From contig NZ_CP109130.1 in the NCBI RefSeq assembly GCF_035917975.1, positions 8,680,001-8,744,000 on the forward strand: DNA of 64,000 bases. Reading direction: 5' to 3'. Positions 1 through 8,869 of the stretch are shown piece after piece. The DNA is from Streptosporangium sp. NBC_01756. GTDB lineage: Bacteria; Actinomycetota; Actinomycetes; Streptosporangiales; Streptosporangiaceae. Below the pieces are notes generated by a model. That model ran no database searches and had not been told where the DNA came from. It saw nothing but the letters and a program-made list of their open reading frames with translations. Position numbers and translations under genes: made by a program. Numbering within the stretch: the stretch's first letter is position 1; every line of letters begins with the position of its first letter.

Positions 1-194
1 CCGGGTTGGCGCGTCAGATGCCAACGTGTCGGGGGACGTCGGGGGACAGCGAGCGGGCAATGCTGCCCGTCCATCACCGCGATGCGGCCGGCGCGGGCCA
101 CGCAGTGCGCTTAAGCGACGCCCGCACCGGTTGCCCGTCGCGGCGGTCGATCGTTGACGTTCCCTGTCTCTTCCTGCCTTGAAGGAGTCTCGAC
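1..194. promoter_or_regulatory. Upstream region of the first operon with small repeats
   Basis: No gene is visible here. The stretch has an inverted repeat GTTGGC-N9-GCCAAC (5-25), a perfect tandem 10-bp repeat GTCGGGGGAC (28-37 and 38-47) and a hairpin CGGGCA-ATGC-TGCCCG (54-69). These could be regulator sites for the downstream hydrolase-MFS operon or the tail of a terminator for a gene left of the window. I cannot tell which. No clear -10/-35 pair is seen. Confidence 0.3.
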
Positions 195-1091
195 ATGCCC
201 CTACCAGAACAGGTCAGCTTCGCCGGTGATGCGGCAAAGCTCGCCGGTCACCTCTTTCTGCCCGATGACGCCGGTTCTGACGCCGCCCCTGTGCCGGGCG
301 TCGTGGTCGCCGGGACTTGGACCAGCGTCAAGGAGCAGATGGCCGACCGGTACGCCGCGCAGTTGGCCCGGCGCGGCTTCGCGGCCCTGTCCTTTGACTT
401 CACCGGGTACGGCGAATCGGCCGGTGAGCCGCGCGACGTCGAGTCGCCGGAGCAGAAGGTCCGAGATCTCCGGGCGGCGGCCGATTTCTTAACCGGGCAT
501 CCGGCGGTGAACGCCTCACACCTGGGCGCATTGGGCGTGTGCGCCGGCGCGATCTACGTGAGCGCCTTCGCTGCCGAGGACGCGCGGGTGGAGTCGCTCG
601 CCCTGGTGGCGCCGTGGCTGCACGACCGCCGTATCTGCGAGGAGAACTACGGCGGCCCGGAGGGCATCGAGGCGAAGAAGGCGGCGGCGGCCGAGGCCCG
701 GCTCCGGTACGAGGAGACCGGAGAGGTCGCGTACGTGCCGGTGGTCAGCGGCAGCGACCCGGACGCGGCCATGCCCTTCGACATCGACTTCTACCTCAAC
801 CCGCAGCGGGGCGGCATCCCGCAGTGGCCCAACCGGTTCGCTGTCATGGCCTGGACCGAGTGGCTGGACTTCGACGCCGTCGCGATCGCGCCGAAGGTGA
901 CCGCGCCCGTGCTGCTCGTGCACAGCGAGGACGCCGCCATCCCGGACGGCGCCCGCCGCTTCCACGACAACCTCGCAGGACCCAAGCATTTCCTGTGGAC
1001 CGAGGGCACTCAGTTCGACTTCTACGACCAGTCACCCCAGGTCGGATTCGCCGCGGACGCGGCGGCCGAGCACTTCGCCCGCACACTGTGA
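195..1091 (+). CDS. Alpha/beta hydrolase (dienelactone-hydrolase-like)
   Basis: The 298-residue cytoplasmic protein is an alpha/beta-hydrolase-fold enzyme. The nucleophile elbow around residues 113-117 reads GVCAG, so the nucleophile would be Cys, as in dienelactone hydrolases, rather than Ser. A late HFLW segment supplies the likely catalytic His region. The substrate cannot be read from sequence. The ATG is preceded by AAGGAG at good spacing. It is first of three same-strand genes (SnoaL-like, MFS exporter) with short gaps, probably one operon, which suggests work on a small organic compound that is then exported. It could also be an inactive or acyl-transferring family member. Confidence 0.85.
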   Translation: MPLPEQVSFAGDAAKLAGHLFLPDDAGSDAAPVPGVVVAGTWTSVKEQMADRYAAQLARRGFAALSFDFTGYGESAGEPRDVESPEQKVRDLRAAADFLTGHPAVNASHLGALGVCAGAIYVSAFAAEDARVESLALVAPWLHDRRICEENYGGPEGIEAKKAAAAEARLRYEETGEVAYVPVVSGSDPDAAMPFDIDFYLNPQRGGIPQWPNRFAVMAWTEWLDFDAVAIAPKVTAPVLLVHSEDAAIPDGARRFHDNLAGPKHFLWTEGTQFDFYDQSPQVGFAADAAAEHFARTL

Positions 1092-1145
1092 CATCCCCGT
1101 ACCCCAGATCACCCTTTCATCGTTGCGCTAGGAGCCCACTCCGCC

Positions 1146-1619
1146 ATGTCCGAATCCTTTGAGACCGCCGCGCCGTCCCCGTCCGACAAGATCGACATCG
1201 CTGAGACCTGCACCCGGATGGCGGTGTACGCCGACCGTCGTGAATGGACGCTCCTATGCGGTCTGTTCGCCGACAAAGTGCTCCTCGACTACACCAGCCT
1301 GGGCGGCGGCGAACCGGTCCGGCTCACGCCGCAGGAGATCGCCGACTCCTGGGCGGCGACGCTCGGTGGCTTCGACGCCACCCAGCACCTGATCGCCAAC
1401 CACCTCGTGCAGGTCGACGGGGACCGTGCCGTGTGCACCGCGTCGTTCCAGGCCACGCACCGCCTCGCCACCCCCCATGGGGCTCCGCTGTGGACGCTCG
1501 GCGGCGACTACCGCTGGGAGCTCACCCGCGTCGGCGGCCGCTGGCTGATCGGCTCGGTGGTGATGACGGCGACCTGGGGCGACGGCAACAAGGACCTGCC
1601 CGCCCAGGCGGCAGGCTGA
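1146..1619 (+). CDS. SnoaL/NTF2-like domain protein
   Basis: The 157-residue protein fits the SnoaL-like branch of the NTF2 alpha+beta barrel fold: an N-terminal helix pair (residues about 14-40), a curved sheet with a HLIANHLVQ-type strand near residue 82, and a closing GGRWLI strand. Members include cyclases, isomerases and dehydratases for small hydrophobic molecules as well as non-enzymatic binding proteins. No diagnostic catalytic pair is recognised, so the reaction is unknown. It sits 54 nt after the hydrolase and 66 nt before the MFS exporter on the same strand, consistent with one operon acting on one metabolite. Confidence 0.8.
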   Translation: MSESFETAAPSPSDKIDIAETCTRMAVYADRREWTLLCGLFADKVLLDYTSLGGGEPVRLTPQEIADSWAATLGGFDATQHLIANHLVQVDGDRAVCTASFQATHRLATPHGAPLWTLGGDYRWELTRVGGRWLIGSVVMTATWGDGNKDLPAQAAG

Positions 1620-1685
1620 CCGCACGCACCGCTCCGCCGGGCAGTCCCTGCCGCACACCTTTGAGAACGCCACTGGAGCATCCTG

Positions 1686-3107
1686 ATGCTGAAATCCCTC
1701 CTCACGTCCTCCCCAACCGCCGGCGTCGTGGCCGCCGGACCGCAGAGGTCTCGCGACGGATCTCCCGTGGTGCTGGGAGCCGCCCTGCTGGGCTTCTTCC
1801 TCATCTCGCTGGACGCGTTGATCGTCACCGTCGCGTTACCGGACATCGGCCGCAGCCTCGGCGGCGGCATGTCCGGCCTGCAGTGGGTGGTGGACGGATA
1901 CACGCTGATGTTCGCCGCCCTGATGCTCTCCGCGGGTGCCCTGTCCGACCGCGTCGGGGCCCGGCGGGCGTTCGGCGGCGGACTGGTGCTGTTCGCGCTG
2001 GCCTCGGCCGCGTGCGGGTTCGCGCCCGATCTCGGGATGCTGGTGGCGGCGCGGCTGGTGCAGGGGGCCGCGGCGGCGGTGATGATGATGCCGGCGTCGT
2101 TGGCGCTGGTCCGCCAGGGGTTCCCCGACCAGGCGAAGCGGGCGCGGGCGATCGCCGTCTGGACCGTGGGCGGCGCGGTCGCGGTGGCGGTCGGCCCGGT
2201 GCTCGGCGGGGCGCTCACCGCCACCGTGGGCTGGCGGTGGATCTTCTTCGTCAACCTCCCCGCGGGTCTGCTGGCGCTCGCCCTGCTCGCCCGCGTGCCC
2301 GCTTCGCCCCGGTTGCCCGCACGTCTCGATGCGGTCGGGCAGGTGACGGCGGTGGCCGTGATGGGCGCGCTGACCTACGGCGTGATCGAGGGCGGCGACG
2401 AGGGCTTCGGCCGGCCGCTCGTGGTGGTGTCACTGCTGGTGGCCGCGGCCGCGGCAGTCGCCTTCCTCACCGCGCAGGCCAAAGGCGCCCACCCGATGCT
2501 CCCGCTGCCGCTGTTCCGCTCGCGGGTGGTGGCGGTTTCCCTGGTGGTCGGCTTCATGCTCAACGCCGCCTACTACGGCGGGGTGTTCATCTTCAGCCTG
2601 TATTTGCAGCAGGAGCGCGGGCAGTCGGCGCTGCACGCGGGCGTGATGTTCATCCCGATGACGGCGCTGGTCGCCGTGGTCAACCTGGCTTCGGCGAGAC
2701 TGGCCGCGCGGTTCGGCCCGCGGGTGCCGATGGCGGCGGGGCAACTGGTCGGGACGGCCGGGCTGGTCGCGCTGCTCACCGTCGGCCCGCACACCGACGT
2801 GTGGACGGTGGCGGGGCTGATGGTGCCGGTCGGTCTCGGCGGTGCGCTGACGGTGCCGGCGCTGACCGCGATGCTCCTCGACGCGGTACCCGCCGACCGG
2901 GCGGGCACCGCCTCCGCCGTGCTCAACACCGGCCGTCAAGTCGGCGGAGCGATCGCGGTGGCCGTCTTCGGTGCGCTGCTGACAGGGGCGGGCACGTTCC
3001 TGGCCGGCATGCGGTGGAGCATGCTGCTCGCGGCGGCAGGGCTCGTCCTGACGGCCGCCGCGACACTGACGCTGCCGCGAGACGGGCACCGGGACGCGAA
3101 GGCGTGA
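1686..3107 (+). CDS. MFS drug:H+ antiporter, DHA2 (EmrB/QacA) type
   Basis: The 473-residue integral membrane protein has about 14 hydrophobic segments, the DHA2 pattern. Early residues LDALIVTVALPDIGR match the first-helix signature, and LSAGALSDRVGARR in the first half matches the conserved cytoplasmic loop between helices 2 and 3. It should export a toxic or signalling compound using the proton gradient. It closes the three-gene operon with a hydrolase and a SnoaL-like protein. The convergent LysR gene that follows is a candidate regulator, but its position downstream rather than divergent makes that uncertain. The long open frame at 1244-3265 in another phase is a GC-rich shadow of this gene. 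Confidence 0.93.
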   Translation: MLKSLLTSSPTAGVVAAGPQRSRDGSPVVLGAALLGFFLISLDALIVTVALPDIGRSLGGGMSGLQWVVDGYTLMFAALMLSAGALSDRVGARRAFGGGLVLFALASAACGFAPDLGMLVAARLVQGAAAAVMMMPASLALVRQGFPDQAKRARAIAVWTVGGAVAVAVGPVLGGALTATVGWRWIFFVNLPAGLLALALLARVPASPRLPARLDAVGQVTAVAVMGALTYGVIEGGDEGFGRPLVVVSLLVAAAAAVAFLTAQAKGAHPMLPLPLFRSRVVAVSLVVGFMLNAAYYGGVFIFSLYLQQERGQSALHAGVMFIPMTALVAVVNLASARLAARFGPRVPMAAGQLVGTAGLVALLTVGPHTDVWTVAGLMVPVGLGGALTVPALTAMLLDAVPADRAGTASAVLNTGRQVGGAIAVAVFGALLTGAGTFLAGMRWSMLLAAAGLVLTAAATLTLPRDGHRDAKA

Positions 3108-3278
3108 GCCGGGCGGGTGCGTCACCACAGGGCCGCAGGTCTTCCCGTTACCGGAACGGAGCGGACCGAGCATCAGCGGTCCTGTCGCTGAAGCAGGCGG
3201 CGGTCGCACACGGGCTCGGCGAGCACGGCCGCCTGCGAGGTGGGCTGGTCCTGCATACCGTCTGACCGGAAGTCCATC

Positions 3279-4166
3279 TCATCGCGTGGGGGCGAACTCG
3301 AGCAGGACCCGGACGAAGGCTTGAAGCTTGGCGGATTCACTGCTTTTCAGCCACATGGGCGCGTAGTCCACGGGCGGTGCGTCGTCGAACGGGACGTAGA
3401 CGACGTCCGGCCGGTTGTGGTAACCCGCCGCCCGCGCACTGACCGTGGTGCCCCCTTTGCCCGCCCCGACCAGCGACAGCATCTCCTGCCAGGCCATGGC
3501 AGCCGGGCCTTGGGGGATGGATCGGCCGCCCGGTGTGCGGCGCGGGTAGTACGCATCGAGGAAGTTCTGGGATGCGCCCACGGGGGTGATCAGCGGCAGG
3601 AGGGCGAGGTCCTCCTGTGAGACGGTTTCCTGAGCCGCGAGCTGGTGGATGGCAGGCACCACGAGGGCACGGCGCTCGGAGAAGAGAAGGGTGCCCACTG
3701 CGAACTCGGGCCCGTCGACGGGAAGTTCTTTGATCAGCAGGTCGAGGTCGTCGTTTCGCAACGCTGCGAAGGCGGCCGTGAACGTCACCTCCTGGATCTC
3801 GACGGTGCACTGCGGATAGCAGGCCTGAAACCTCCCCGCCGCCCGCACGATGAGGTCACCGCACCAGGGGGCGGAGAAACCGACGCGCAGCACACCGCTG
3901 AGGCCCGCAAAGGCCGCCGACGCGTTGCCGAGAGCACGTTGGATCTGCTGGTACGCAGGCAGCAACTCCGCGTAGAGCTGCCGGCCGACTGGGGTGAGCG
4001 TCACGTGACGGCTGCTGCGTTCGAACAGCGCGCCGCCGATGCGACGTTCCAGCTTCTTGATCGTCTGGCTGACCCGGCCCGGCGAGACGAGCAGACGCTC
4101 AGCGGTGCGCGTGAAGTGAAGCTCTTCGGCCAGAGCCAGGAACGTCTCGATCTCATACCGCTCCAC
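3279..4166 (-). CDS. LysR-family transcriptional regulator
   Basis: The 295-residue protein has an N-terminal winged HTH (residues 1-60, with FLALAEELHFTRTAERL and RVSQTIKKLE) and a periplasmic-binding-protein-like effector domain (about 85-290). I chose the GTG at 4166 because the protein then starts just before the HTH as in the family, and GGAAGG lies 11 nt upstream; an in-frame ATG at 4220 is also possible. It is convergent with the MFS operon. On its 5' side it overlaps the end of a degenerate resolvase reading frame by 14 nt. Its target is not evident: no divergent partner is present, so any link to 195-3107 is inference. Confidence 0.88.
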   Translation of the reverse strand: MERYEIETFLALAEELHFTRTAERLLVSPGRVSQTIKKLERRIGGALFERSSRHVTLTPVGRQLYAELLPAYQQIQRALGNASAAFAGLSGVLRVGFSAPWCGDLIVRAAGRFQACYPQCTVEIQEVTFTAAFAALRNDDLDLLIKELPVDGPEFAVGTLLFSERRALVVPAIHQLAAQETVSQEDLALLPLITPVGASQNFLDAYYPRRTPGGRSIPQGPAAMAWQEMLSLVGAGKGGTTVSARAAGYHNRPDVVYVPFDDAPPVDYAPMWLKSSESAKLQAFVRVLLEFAPTR

Positions 4167-4530
4167 TGGAGCCCACACCTTCCGCGGCCTCGCCACCGCC
4201 GCTCCAGCCCGCAACCCCACCGCCGACTGGACCCCCGGAGTCTGAGCGGCGGGTCACCGTTCCTGCTGAGCCTCTGGCGGGGCCTTCTGCCAAGGCTTTA
4301 TGGACAACGCCGACGGAGACTTCGACTCCGGCGATGGTGCGGATGGATTCTCCGCGCTGACGGCGGGCCAGGATCGCGGCCCGCTTGTCGTCGTCGACCA
4401 CGGGACGCCGGCCACCGGCCCAGCCGCGGCGGCGGGCGGCCTCCGGCAGACAGATGGGGTCGAGGGCGTCGTGCTGCCGCTGGGTGTTCTGCTTGTCGGT
4501 GCCGGCCAGCACCAGGCCGATGAGCGCCAT
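4153..4530 (-). pseudogene. Serine resolvase with the catalytic core deleted
   Basis: The first 28 residues (MALIG, then TDKQNTQRQHDALDPIC) are the start of a Tn3-type serine resolvase. The next recognisable part, GGRRPVVDDDKRAAILARR through VEVSVGVVHKAL, is the C-terminal resolvase HTH. Roughly 110 residues of the catalytic domain and long helix are missing, and the join is in frame. The catalytic Ser of the usual RVSTDKQ motif is replaced (LAGTDKQ). The reading frame then runs on without homology into the start of the LysR gene. A small DNA-binding protein could still be made, because an AAGGACG ribosome site remains, but recombination is impossible. Confidence 0.75.
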
Positions 4531-4854
4531 CGAGGAAGCGTCCTTTGTTCATCAAACGTGTAGCGCGAGGATTTTGAATGCCGCCAGGAAATGAACGGCA
4601 AATGGACAGTTGAACCGGACACGGCGGCCCGCCTGAAGATGCTCCCAACCGCGTTCATCAGACGCTCATCAGATGACCAGCCGGGCCCGCTAACGCCACT
4701 GGCCGTTCGATTGCTGCTCAAGCCCCTACCCACCGGCAGCACGAAGGCACGAGGATCGGTGAGACGCCGGGGCTGTGAGACAGGACATGCACCTGCGAGT
4801 ACTGAGCTGCCCGCACGGGATAACCGCACGTTCACATCCGGCCGAGCTGTGCCG
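4531..4854. other. Non-coding gap
   Basis: No convincing gene on either strand; the open frames crossing it have no recognisable family and poor start contexts. It separates the resolvase remnant from the DoxX/sigma factor pair and would carry the promoter of the minus-strand resolvase remnant. Nothing else is seen. Confidence 0.4.
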
Positions 4855-5205
4855 TCAGGCTGTGACTCCCAGCGCGAGGGCGGCGACAACCGGTACGAGG
4901 TACAGCAGCGGGTAGGCGACAGTCGCGTAAGAACGTGCGCGAAGCACAGTGATGACGGCCCCGACGAAGTACAGGACCAGGCCGATTCCGGCCAGGATGC
5001 CGATCACGGGTACGAACAGGCCGACCAGCAGGCCCGCCGCCCCCGCAGCCTTGGCGGCACCGAGCCAGGGCCACCATGCCCTCGGCACACCGTACGATGC
5101 CAGCGGCTCGACGACCCACGCGGCGCGAGTGAGGACAGCGTAGGCGGAGAAGGCCACCCAGGCGGCGGTGAGAACGGTGACGATAATGAGAACCATGTTG
5201 AGCAC
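4855..5205 (-). CDS. DoxX-family membrane protein
   Basis: The 116-residue protein has four hydrophobic helices (roughly residues 4-24, 43-62, 66-88, 95-114), the size and topology of the DoxX/DoxD-like family. These are often linked to thiol redox balance or quinone-dependent oxidation, but the function of this member is unknown. It lies downstream of the ECF41 sigma factor on the same strand. A candidate ECF41 promoter stands in the 170-nt gap, so it is probably a direct target of that sigma factor. This fits the known habit of ECF41 genes to sit beside a single redox-type target gene. Confidence 0.85.
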   Translation of the reverse strand: MLNMVLIIVTVLTAAWVAFSAYAVLTRAAWVVEPLASYGVPRAWWPWLGAAKAAGAAGLLVGLFVPVIGILAGIGLVLYFVGAVITVLRARSYATVAYPLLYLVPVVAALALGVTA

Positions 5206-5269
5206 TCCCTGCTTCGGTGACGCTGGGCCGAGCCGCAGCGGCGTGATCGGTGAATCCCGTCACTGCCTT

Positions 5270-5296
5270 GACCCCGCCCCATACGGCGATGTGACC
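5270..5296 (-). promoter_or_regulatory. Candidate ECF41 promoter of the DoxX gene
   Basis: On the minus strand GGTCACA (5296-5290) is followed after exactly 16 nt by GGTC (5273-5270), 65 nt before the DoxX ATG. The published ECF41 consensus as I recall it is TGTCACA-N16-CGTC, so this matches 6 of 7 and 3 of 4 positions with the correct spacing. It faces the gene next to the ECF41 sigma factor. Confidence 0.5.
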
Positions 5297-5375
5297 ACCG
5301 GCGAATGTGATGTGCGTCATAAGCGAAGAGCCCGCGGGGGAGAGGTGAAACCAGTGGTTCACCTCTCCACTCCTG

Positions 5376-6257
5376 TCAGTCGGGGACCGTCAGATGGAAT
5401 CGATCGAGACGATCGGGTTCCGCGACGACGTCGATAGCGGTGATGAGGCCGGCGATGATCGTGAACGTGAGCACCACACGCAGGCGGCCGCGAGGAGCCA
5501 TCACAAGGCCAACGGCGCCGTCGAGCAAGGCGAGTCCAGTGAACTGGGCCCGCTGCATGGCGGCCATCGCGCCCCTGGCGACGGGCTCGGCTCCGCGGAC
5601 CACGACGGGCTCGGCGGTCAGCATGACGGCCCTGTCCGCCTGGAGCATGACCTCGGGGTGGAGCAGTGTGATCAGCGCCTGGAAATCCTGCCCCCGAGTG
5701 GCAGACAAGAAGGCTTCGACGACCTTCCGCTGGCGATTCATATCGACGTGCGGCGCAGGTGCGGCTCCCTTGACGCGGCGGCGGGCACGGCTGGCCAGTT
5801 GCCTGGCCGCCTCCGGTGATCGCTCCAGCATGGGGGCGATCTCCTCGAACGGCACAGCGAACAGATCGTGCAACACGAAGGCGATCCGCTCGGCCGGGCT
5901 CAGGGTGTCGAGCACCACCAGCAGCGCCACTCCCACCGAGTCGGCCATCACCATCTCTTGTTCAGGATCGCCCCTGGACGCGGGAGCCAGCAGCGGATCA
6001 GCCGCCTGGATGTCCAGCGGTTCCTCATGGCGGTTACCGCGCGTACGCAGCATGTTCAGGCACACCCGAGCCACCACCGTGGTCAGCCATCCGGCGATGT
6101 TCTGCACCTGGCCGGCATCGGCGCGGCTGGCACGCAGCCAGGCGTCCTGAAGCGCGTCGTCGGCCTCGCTCAGCGATCCGAGCATCCGAAAAGCCACCGC
6201 GCGGAGATGCGAGCGATGCTCAGCGAACTGCTCTGCCAGCCAATGATGTTCGTCCAC
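5376..6257 (-). CDS. ECF41 RNA polymerase sigma factor (SigJ-like)
   Basis: The 293-residue protein has sigma region 2 (residues about 5-75, including ALQDAWLRA and NIAGWLTTVVARVCLNMLR), region 4 (about 110-165, IAFVLHDLFAVPFEEIA) and a C-terminal SnoaL-like extension ending in EPDRLDRF, the counterpart of the NPDKL motif typical of ECF41. Known ECF41 factors use this extension instead of a separate anti-sigma factor to control activity. I prefer the GTG at 6257, which has AGGAAGG directly upstream, over the ATG at 6338. The DoxX gene follows on the same strand with its own candidate promoter. Confidence 0.92.
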   Translation of the reverse strand: MDEHHWLAEQFAEHRSHLRAVAFRMLGSLSEADDALQDAWLRASRADAGQVQNIAGWLTTVVARVCLNMLRTRGNRHEEPLDIQAADPLLAPASRGDPEQEMVMADSVGVALLVVLDTLSPAERIAFVLHDLFAVPFEEIAPMLERSPEAARQLASRARRRVKGAAPAPHVDMNRQRKVVEAFLSATRGQDFQALITLLHPEVMLQADRAVMLTAEPVVVRGAEPVARGAMAAMQRAQFTGLALLDGAVGLVMAPRGRLRVVLTFTIIAGLITAIDVVAEPDRLDRFHLTVPD

Positions 6258-6451
6258 GTCACCTTCCTCCATCAACCAGTATGGAGGCGTCATGAAGTCC
6301 ACGATTACGGACGAACTGCTCCGGTGACCCGCTTCCACAGCAGATCAACCCGCTGGATCGAACAGCGTCTCCTGCGCGATGACCCCGACAACCTCACCGA
6401 GACGATCGGGTATCTTGTTCGCACCGAAGCCTCTCACCCGACGCGGCCCCC

Positions 6452-7573
6452 TCACCGGCCGCCTGAAGGCCTGCGCAACAGCGGATGGGCCCGCATGGCC
6501 ACCTCCAGCTCCCCGGGCAACTCGTCCCGGTAACGGCCCAGCGTCGCCAGATCACTGTGGCCCAGCACCCGCCGCACCGCATCCATGTCCACCGCATCAG
6601 CCAGCAGATGGGTGGCCGTGGTGTGCCGAAGACCATGGGGCGTCACCGAACGCCGCCGATCGGGATCCACCTGCCGCTGCACCCGGTCGATCACCGCCTG
6701 CACATCCCCCCGCGCCAGACGCCCGCCCCGCCACGACAGCAACAGCGCCTTGTCCGCCCCCTCCTTCACCGCCTCACCCCGGCCCCGCTCCAGATAGGCC
6801 TCCAACACCTGTGCCACGTCACCCGGAAGCGGCACATCCCGCGTCTTACCGCCCTTGCCGAAAATCCGCCAATAACGCACTCCGTCGTTGGTATAGAAAT
6901 CCTCCACATTCGCCCGCACCAACTCCGAAACACGCGGCCCCATCGTCGACAACAGCAACACGATCAACGCGTCACGCAACTCGGTGCGCTGGTCACGCCG
7001 CCTGCCCCGCTCCCGGACCGCCGCACCCGCAGAAGCGGAACCGGCGGGCTCGGCCGGCACGCCCGCACCCTCCCCGCCGTTGTCGCCGCCACCGCCGCTA
7101 CCGTCGCCGCCGCTCAGGTCACGCGCCGCACCGATCAACCCCTGAGCCTGCTCCCGGGTCAACGCCCGGCGCTGCGGCCGCAACCCCCCTCGCTCCTTGG
7201 CCGTCACCGTCGCCAACGCCATCGGATTGATCTGCACCCAGCCCGTCAGCACCGCGTGCTTGAACAACGCCGACAACGACCGGCGAAAACGCGCCTGCGA
7301 GGAGGCCGACTGCACACCACCGGCCACCGGCTCGGCCCGCCGCCCATCAGGCTTACGGGCAAAAGCCAGCAAGATCGCATCCACGTCCTCACCCGTCAGG
7401 TCATCCAAAACCCGATCCTCACCCGCCAGCCGTACGAACGTGGCCACATCGCGTGCGTAGACCTCCGCCGTCGCCGTCGACAGCGCACCGGTCAGCATCT
7501 TGGCCCGGATCAACTCCACATACCGATCGGCAGCCACCTGCACGGTGAGACGATTCAGATCCGCTGGTCGCAT
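6452..7573 (-). CDS. Tyrosine recombinase (phage-integrase family, XerC/D-like)
   Basis: The 373-residue protein has an N-terminal SAM-like core-binding domain (about 10-110) and a C-terminal catalytic domain. Visible active-site elements are Arg in GPRVSELV, HGLRH (His-x-x-Arg), LGHSDLATL and the following Tyr in GRY. A Gly/Ala/Ser-rich insert (EGAGVPAEPAGSASAG region) interrupts the domain join. I chose the ATG at 7573, preceded by AGGAAGGG. It cuts and rejoins DNA at short sites, as a chromosome-dimer resolvase, an integrase or an orphan. No attachment-site repeat was found. Its divergent neighbour is the small L7/L12-domain membrane protein at 7791. Confidence 0.88.
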   Translation of the reverse strand: MRPADLNRLTVQVAADRYVELIRAKMLTGALSTATAEVYARDVATFVRLAGEDRVLDDLTGEDVDAILLAFARKPDGRRAEPVAGGVQSASSQARFRRSLSALFKHAVLTGWVQINPMALATVTAKERGGLRPQRRALTREQAQGLIGAARDLSGGDGSGGGGDNGGEGAGVPAEPAGSASAGAAVRERGRRRDQRTELRDALIVLLLSTMGPRVSELVRANVEDFYTNDGVRYWRIFGKGGKTRDVPLPGDVAQVLEAYLERGRGEAVKEGADKALLLSWRGGRLARGDVQAVIDRVQRQVDPDRRRSVTPHGLRHTTATHLLADAVDMDAVRRVLGHSDLATLGRYRDELPGELEVAMRAHPLLRRPSGGR

Positions 7574-7778
7574 GTTCGGGGGACACCCTTCCTCGATCTT
7601 CCCAGCCGTCATGCCGACCGTAACGGCCCGCACCGACACAACCCGCCTGCCCGCACCACGCCCGCCCGCAGCACGCCCGCCCGCACCTGCCAGCTCAACC
7701 GCCACCGGGCACCGTTTCAGCACTCGTCACCGCAGACACCCCAGCGGCAGCCGATGGTGCACCACCACCCCAAAAGCC

Positions 7779-7790
7779 TACGATCACTCC
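7779..7790 (+). promoter_or_regulatory. Leaderless -10 element of the L7/L12-domain protein
   Basis: TACGAT ends exactly 6 nt before the ATG at 7791, so transcription would start at or next to the A of the start codon. The same arrangement and nearly the same bases precede the paralogous gene at 13476 (minus strand). Confidence 0.5.
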
Positions 7791-8261
7791 ATGCCGAACC
7801 TCGGGCCCGTGGAACTACTGATCATGCTCGTCATAGCGCTCACCGCGGTGACCGCCGTGGTGACCGCCGTGACGATCACACTGGTACGGCGCGGCTCACC
7901 CACCCCGACACCTCCGCAACAACTCGACGCAGCGGGACTGCAGCACCACGTCATGGCCCTGATCGCCGCCAACAAGCCCATCTTCGCGATCAAACTCATC
8001 CGCGAACAGACCGGCCTCGACCTCAAAAGCGCCAAACAATACGTCGACGACCTACGCGCCGGAAGAGCCCCCCGACCACTCCCACCCAACCACTACATTC
8101 CAGCGGCGCCCCCGCCCCTCAGCCGCGGCGCCGACCTGGCCACCCGGGTACGCCTGCTCAAAGACGCCGGCCGCGACAGACAGGCCGTCCTGCTGGTACG
8201 CGGCGAAACCGGCATGAGCGAACCCGACGCCCAGCACTTCGTCGACTCCATCCAGACGTGA
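7791..8261 (+). CDS. Membrane-anchored protein with two L7/L12 C-terminal-like domains
   Basis: The 156-residue protein has one N-terminal membrane helix (about residues 8-32), a Pro/Thr-rich linker, then two copies of a short alpha/beta module resembling the C-terminal domain of ribosomal protein L7/L12: VMALIAANKPIFAIKLIRE with GLDLKSAKQYVDDL, and VRLLKDAGRDRQAVLLVRGETGMSEPDAQHFVD. Such proteins occur in actinomycetes outside the ribosome and have no assigned role; the module may bind a protein partner. It is a paralogue of the gene at 13210-13476, sharing the LVRGETGMS segment. The start lacks a ribosome site, and a -10 box 6 nt upstream suggests leaderless translation. Confidence 0.75.
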   Translation: MPNLGPVELLIMLVIALTAVTAVVTAVTITLVRRGSPTPTPPQQLDAAGLQHHVMALIAANKPIFAIKLIREQTGLDLKSAKQYVDDLRAGRAPRPLPPNHYIPAAPPPLSRGADLATRVRLLKDAGRDRQAVLLVRGETGMSEPDAQHFVDSIQT

Positions 8262-8401
8262 CATCCCTGGAAAGAGAGGATTCCCACGGTCACCCGTGAG
8301 GTTTCCCGCTTCACCGCCGGTCGCCCACCCGGAAGGATTTCCGATGACCACCGGCCCGCCGCCCAACCCCAAGGCCGACGCCTCCCGGCGCGCAGGCACC
8401 C

Positions 8402-8869
8402 CTACACATAAGAGCGACTCACCGCGACCAACCCGGCATCGGCGCCGGAAGTCCTGACCGGCAGCGCCGCCACCGGAGTCCGCTCCCGCACATCCTCGGC
8501 CCTGATCGCCATCACCGCAGCAGGACTCCCCAACTCGCCATACCGGCCGGCGACCGCCCGCGTGATCACCTCACGCGCATCGACGACCACCTCCTTGGAC
8601 GACCTCCCCGCCCCCGCGATCGACAGATAACCGATCAGCGCGGCAAAACGCAGCTCATCAGCCGACGGCACCGCGACCCCACCCTCAGACAGAGGCGCAC
8701 CAGGCCGATCCAGCCAGAACACCCCACCGTGCAAACACCCCGGATAAGACGTCTCACCACGCCCGAGCAGACGCACCGCGTCCGCCACCGACCGGCCGAA
8801 CCCGGTCAGATCCGTATCCGGCGGCAGATCAGTCGTGACCAGCAGCGGCACTATCAGCGAATCCAGCAT
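8402..8869 (-). CDS. Hypothetical protein, 155 residues
   Basis: Not recognised. I chose the ATG at 8869 because GGAGGG lies about 9 nt upstream, and a TACGAT -10-like box sits near 8896. The protein has a hydrophobic start (MLDSLIVPLLVTTDLP), a Cys in PGCLHGGVFWLDRP and a helical middle (ELRFAALIGYLSIAGAG) but no clear membrane helix or catalytic motif. Codon third positions are strongly GC, like the neighbours, which supports translation. It stands alone between the L7/L12-like protein and a HIT-family fragment. Confidence 0.6.
   Translation of the reverse strand: MLDSLIVPLLVTTDLPPDTDLTGFGRSVADAVRLLGRGETSYPGCLHGGVFWLDRPGAPLSEGGVAVPSADELRFAALIGYLSIAGAGRSSKEVVVDAREVITRAVAGRYGELGSPAAVMAIRAEDVRERTPVAALPVRTSGADAGLVAVSRSYV

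Noticed and set aside
1244-3265. 673-codon plus-strand open frame
   Set aside because: Arg/Gly/Pro-rich shadow running across the SnoaL-like and MFS genes in another phase; no homology.
6258-6340. ECF41 promoter in front of the sigma gene itself
   Set aside because: A GGTCACC is present on the minus strand, but the nearest CGTC is only 9 nt away, not 16, so the spacing is wrong.
6452-7573. Integrase as the end of an integrated genomic island
   Set aside because: No tRNA gene or paired direct repeat that could be attachment sites was found, and no conjugation or phage genes lie nearby.
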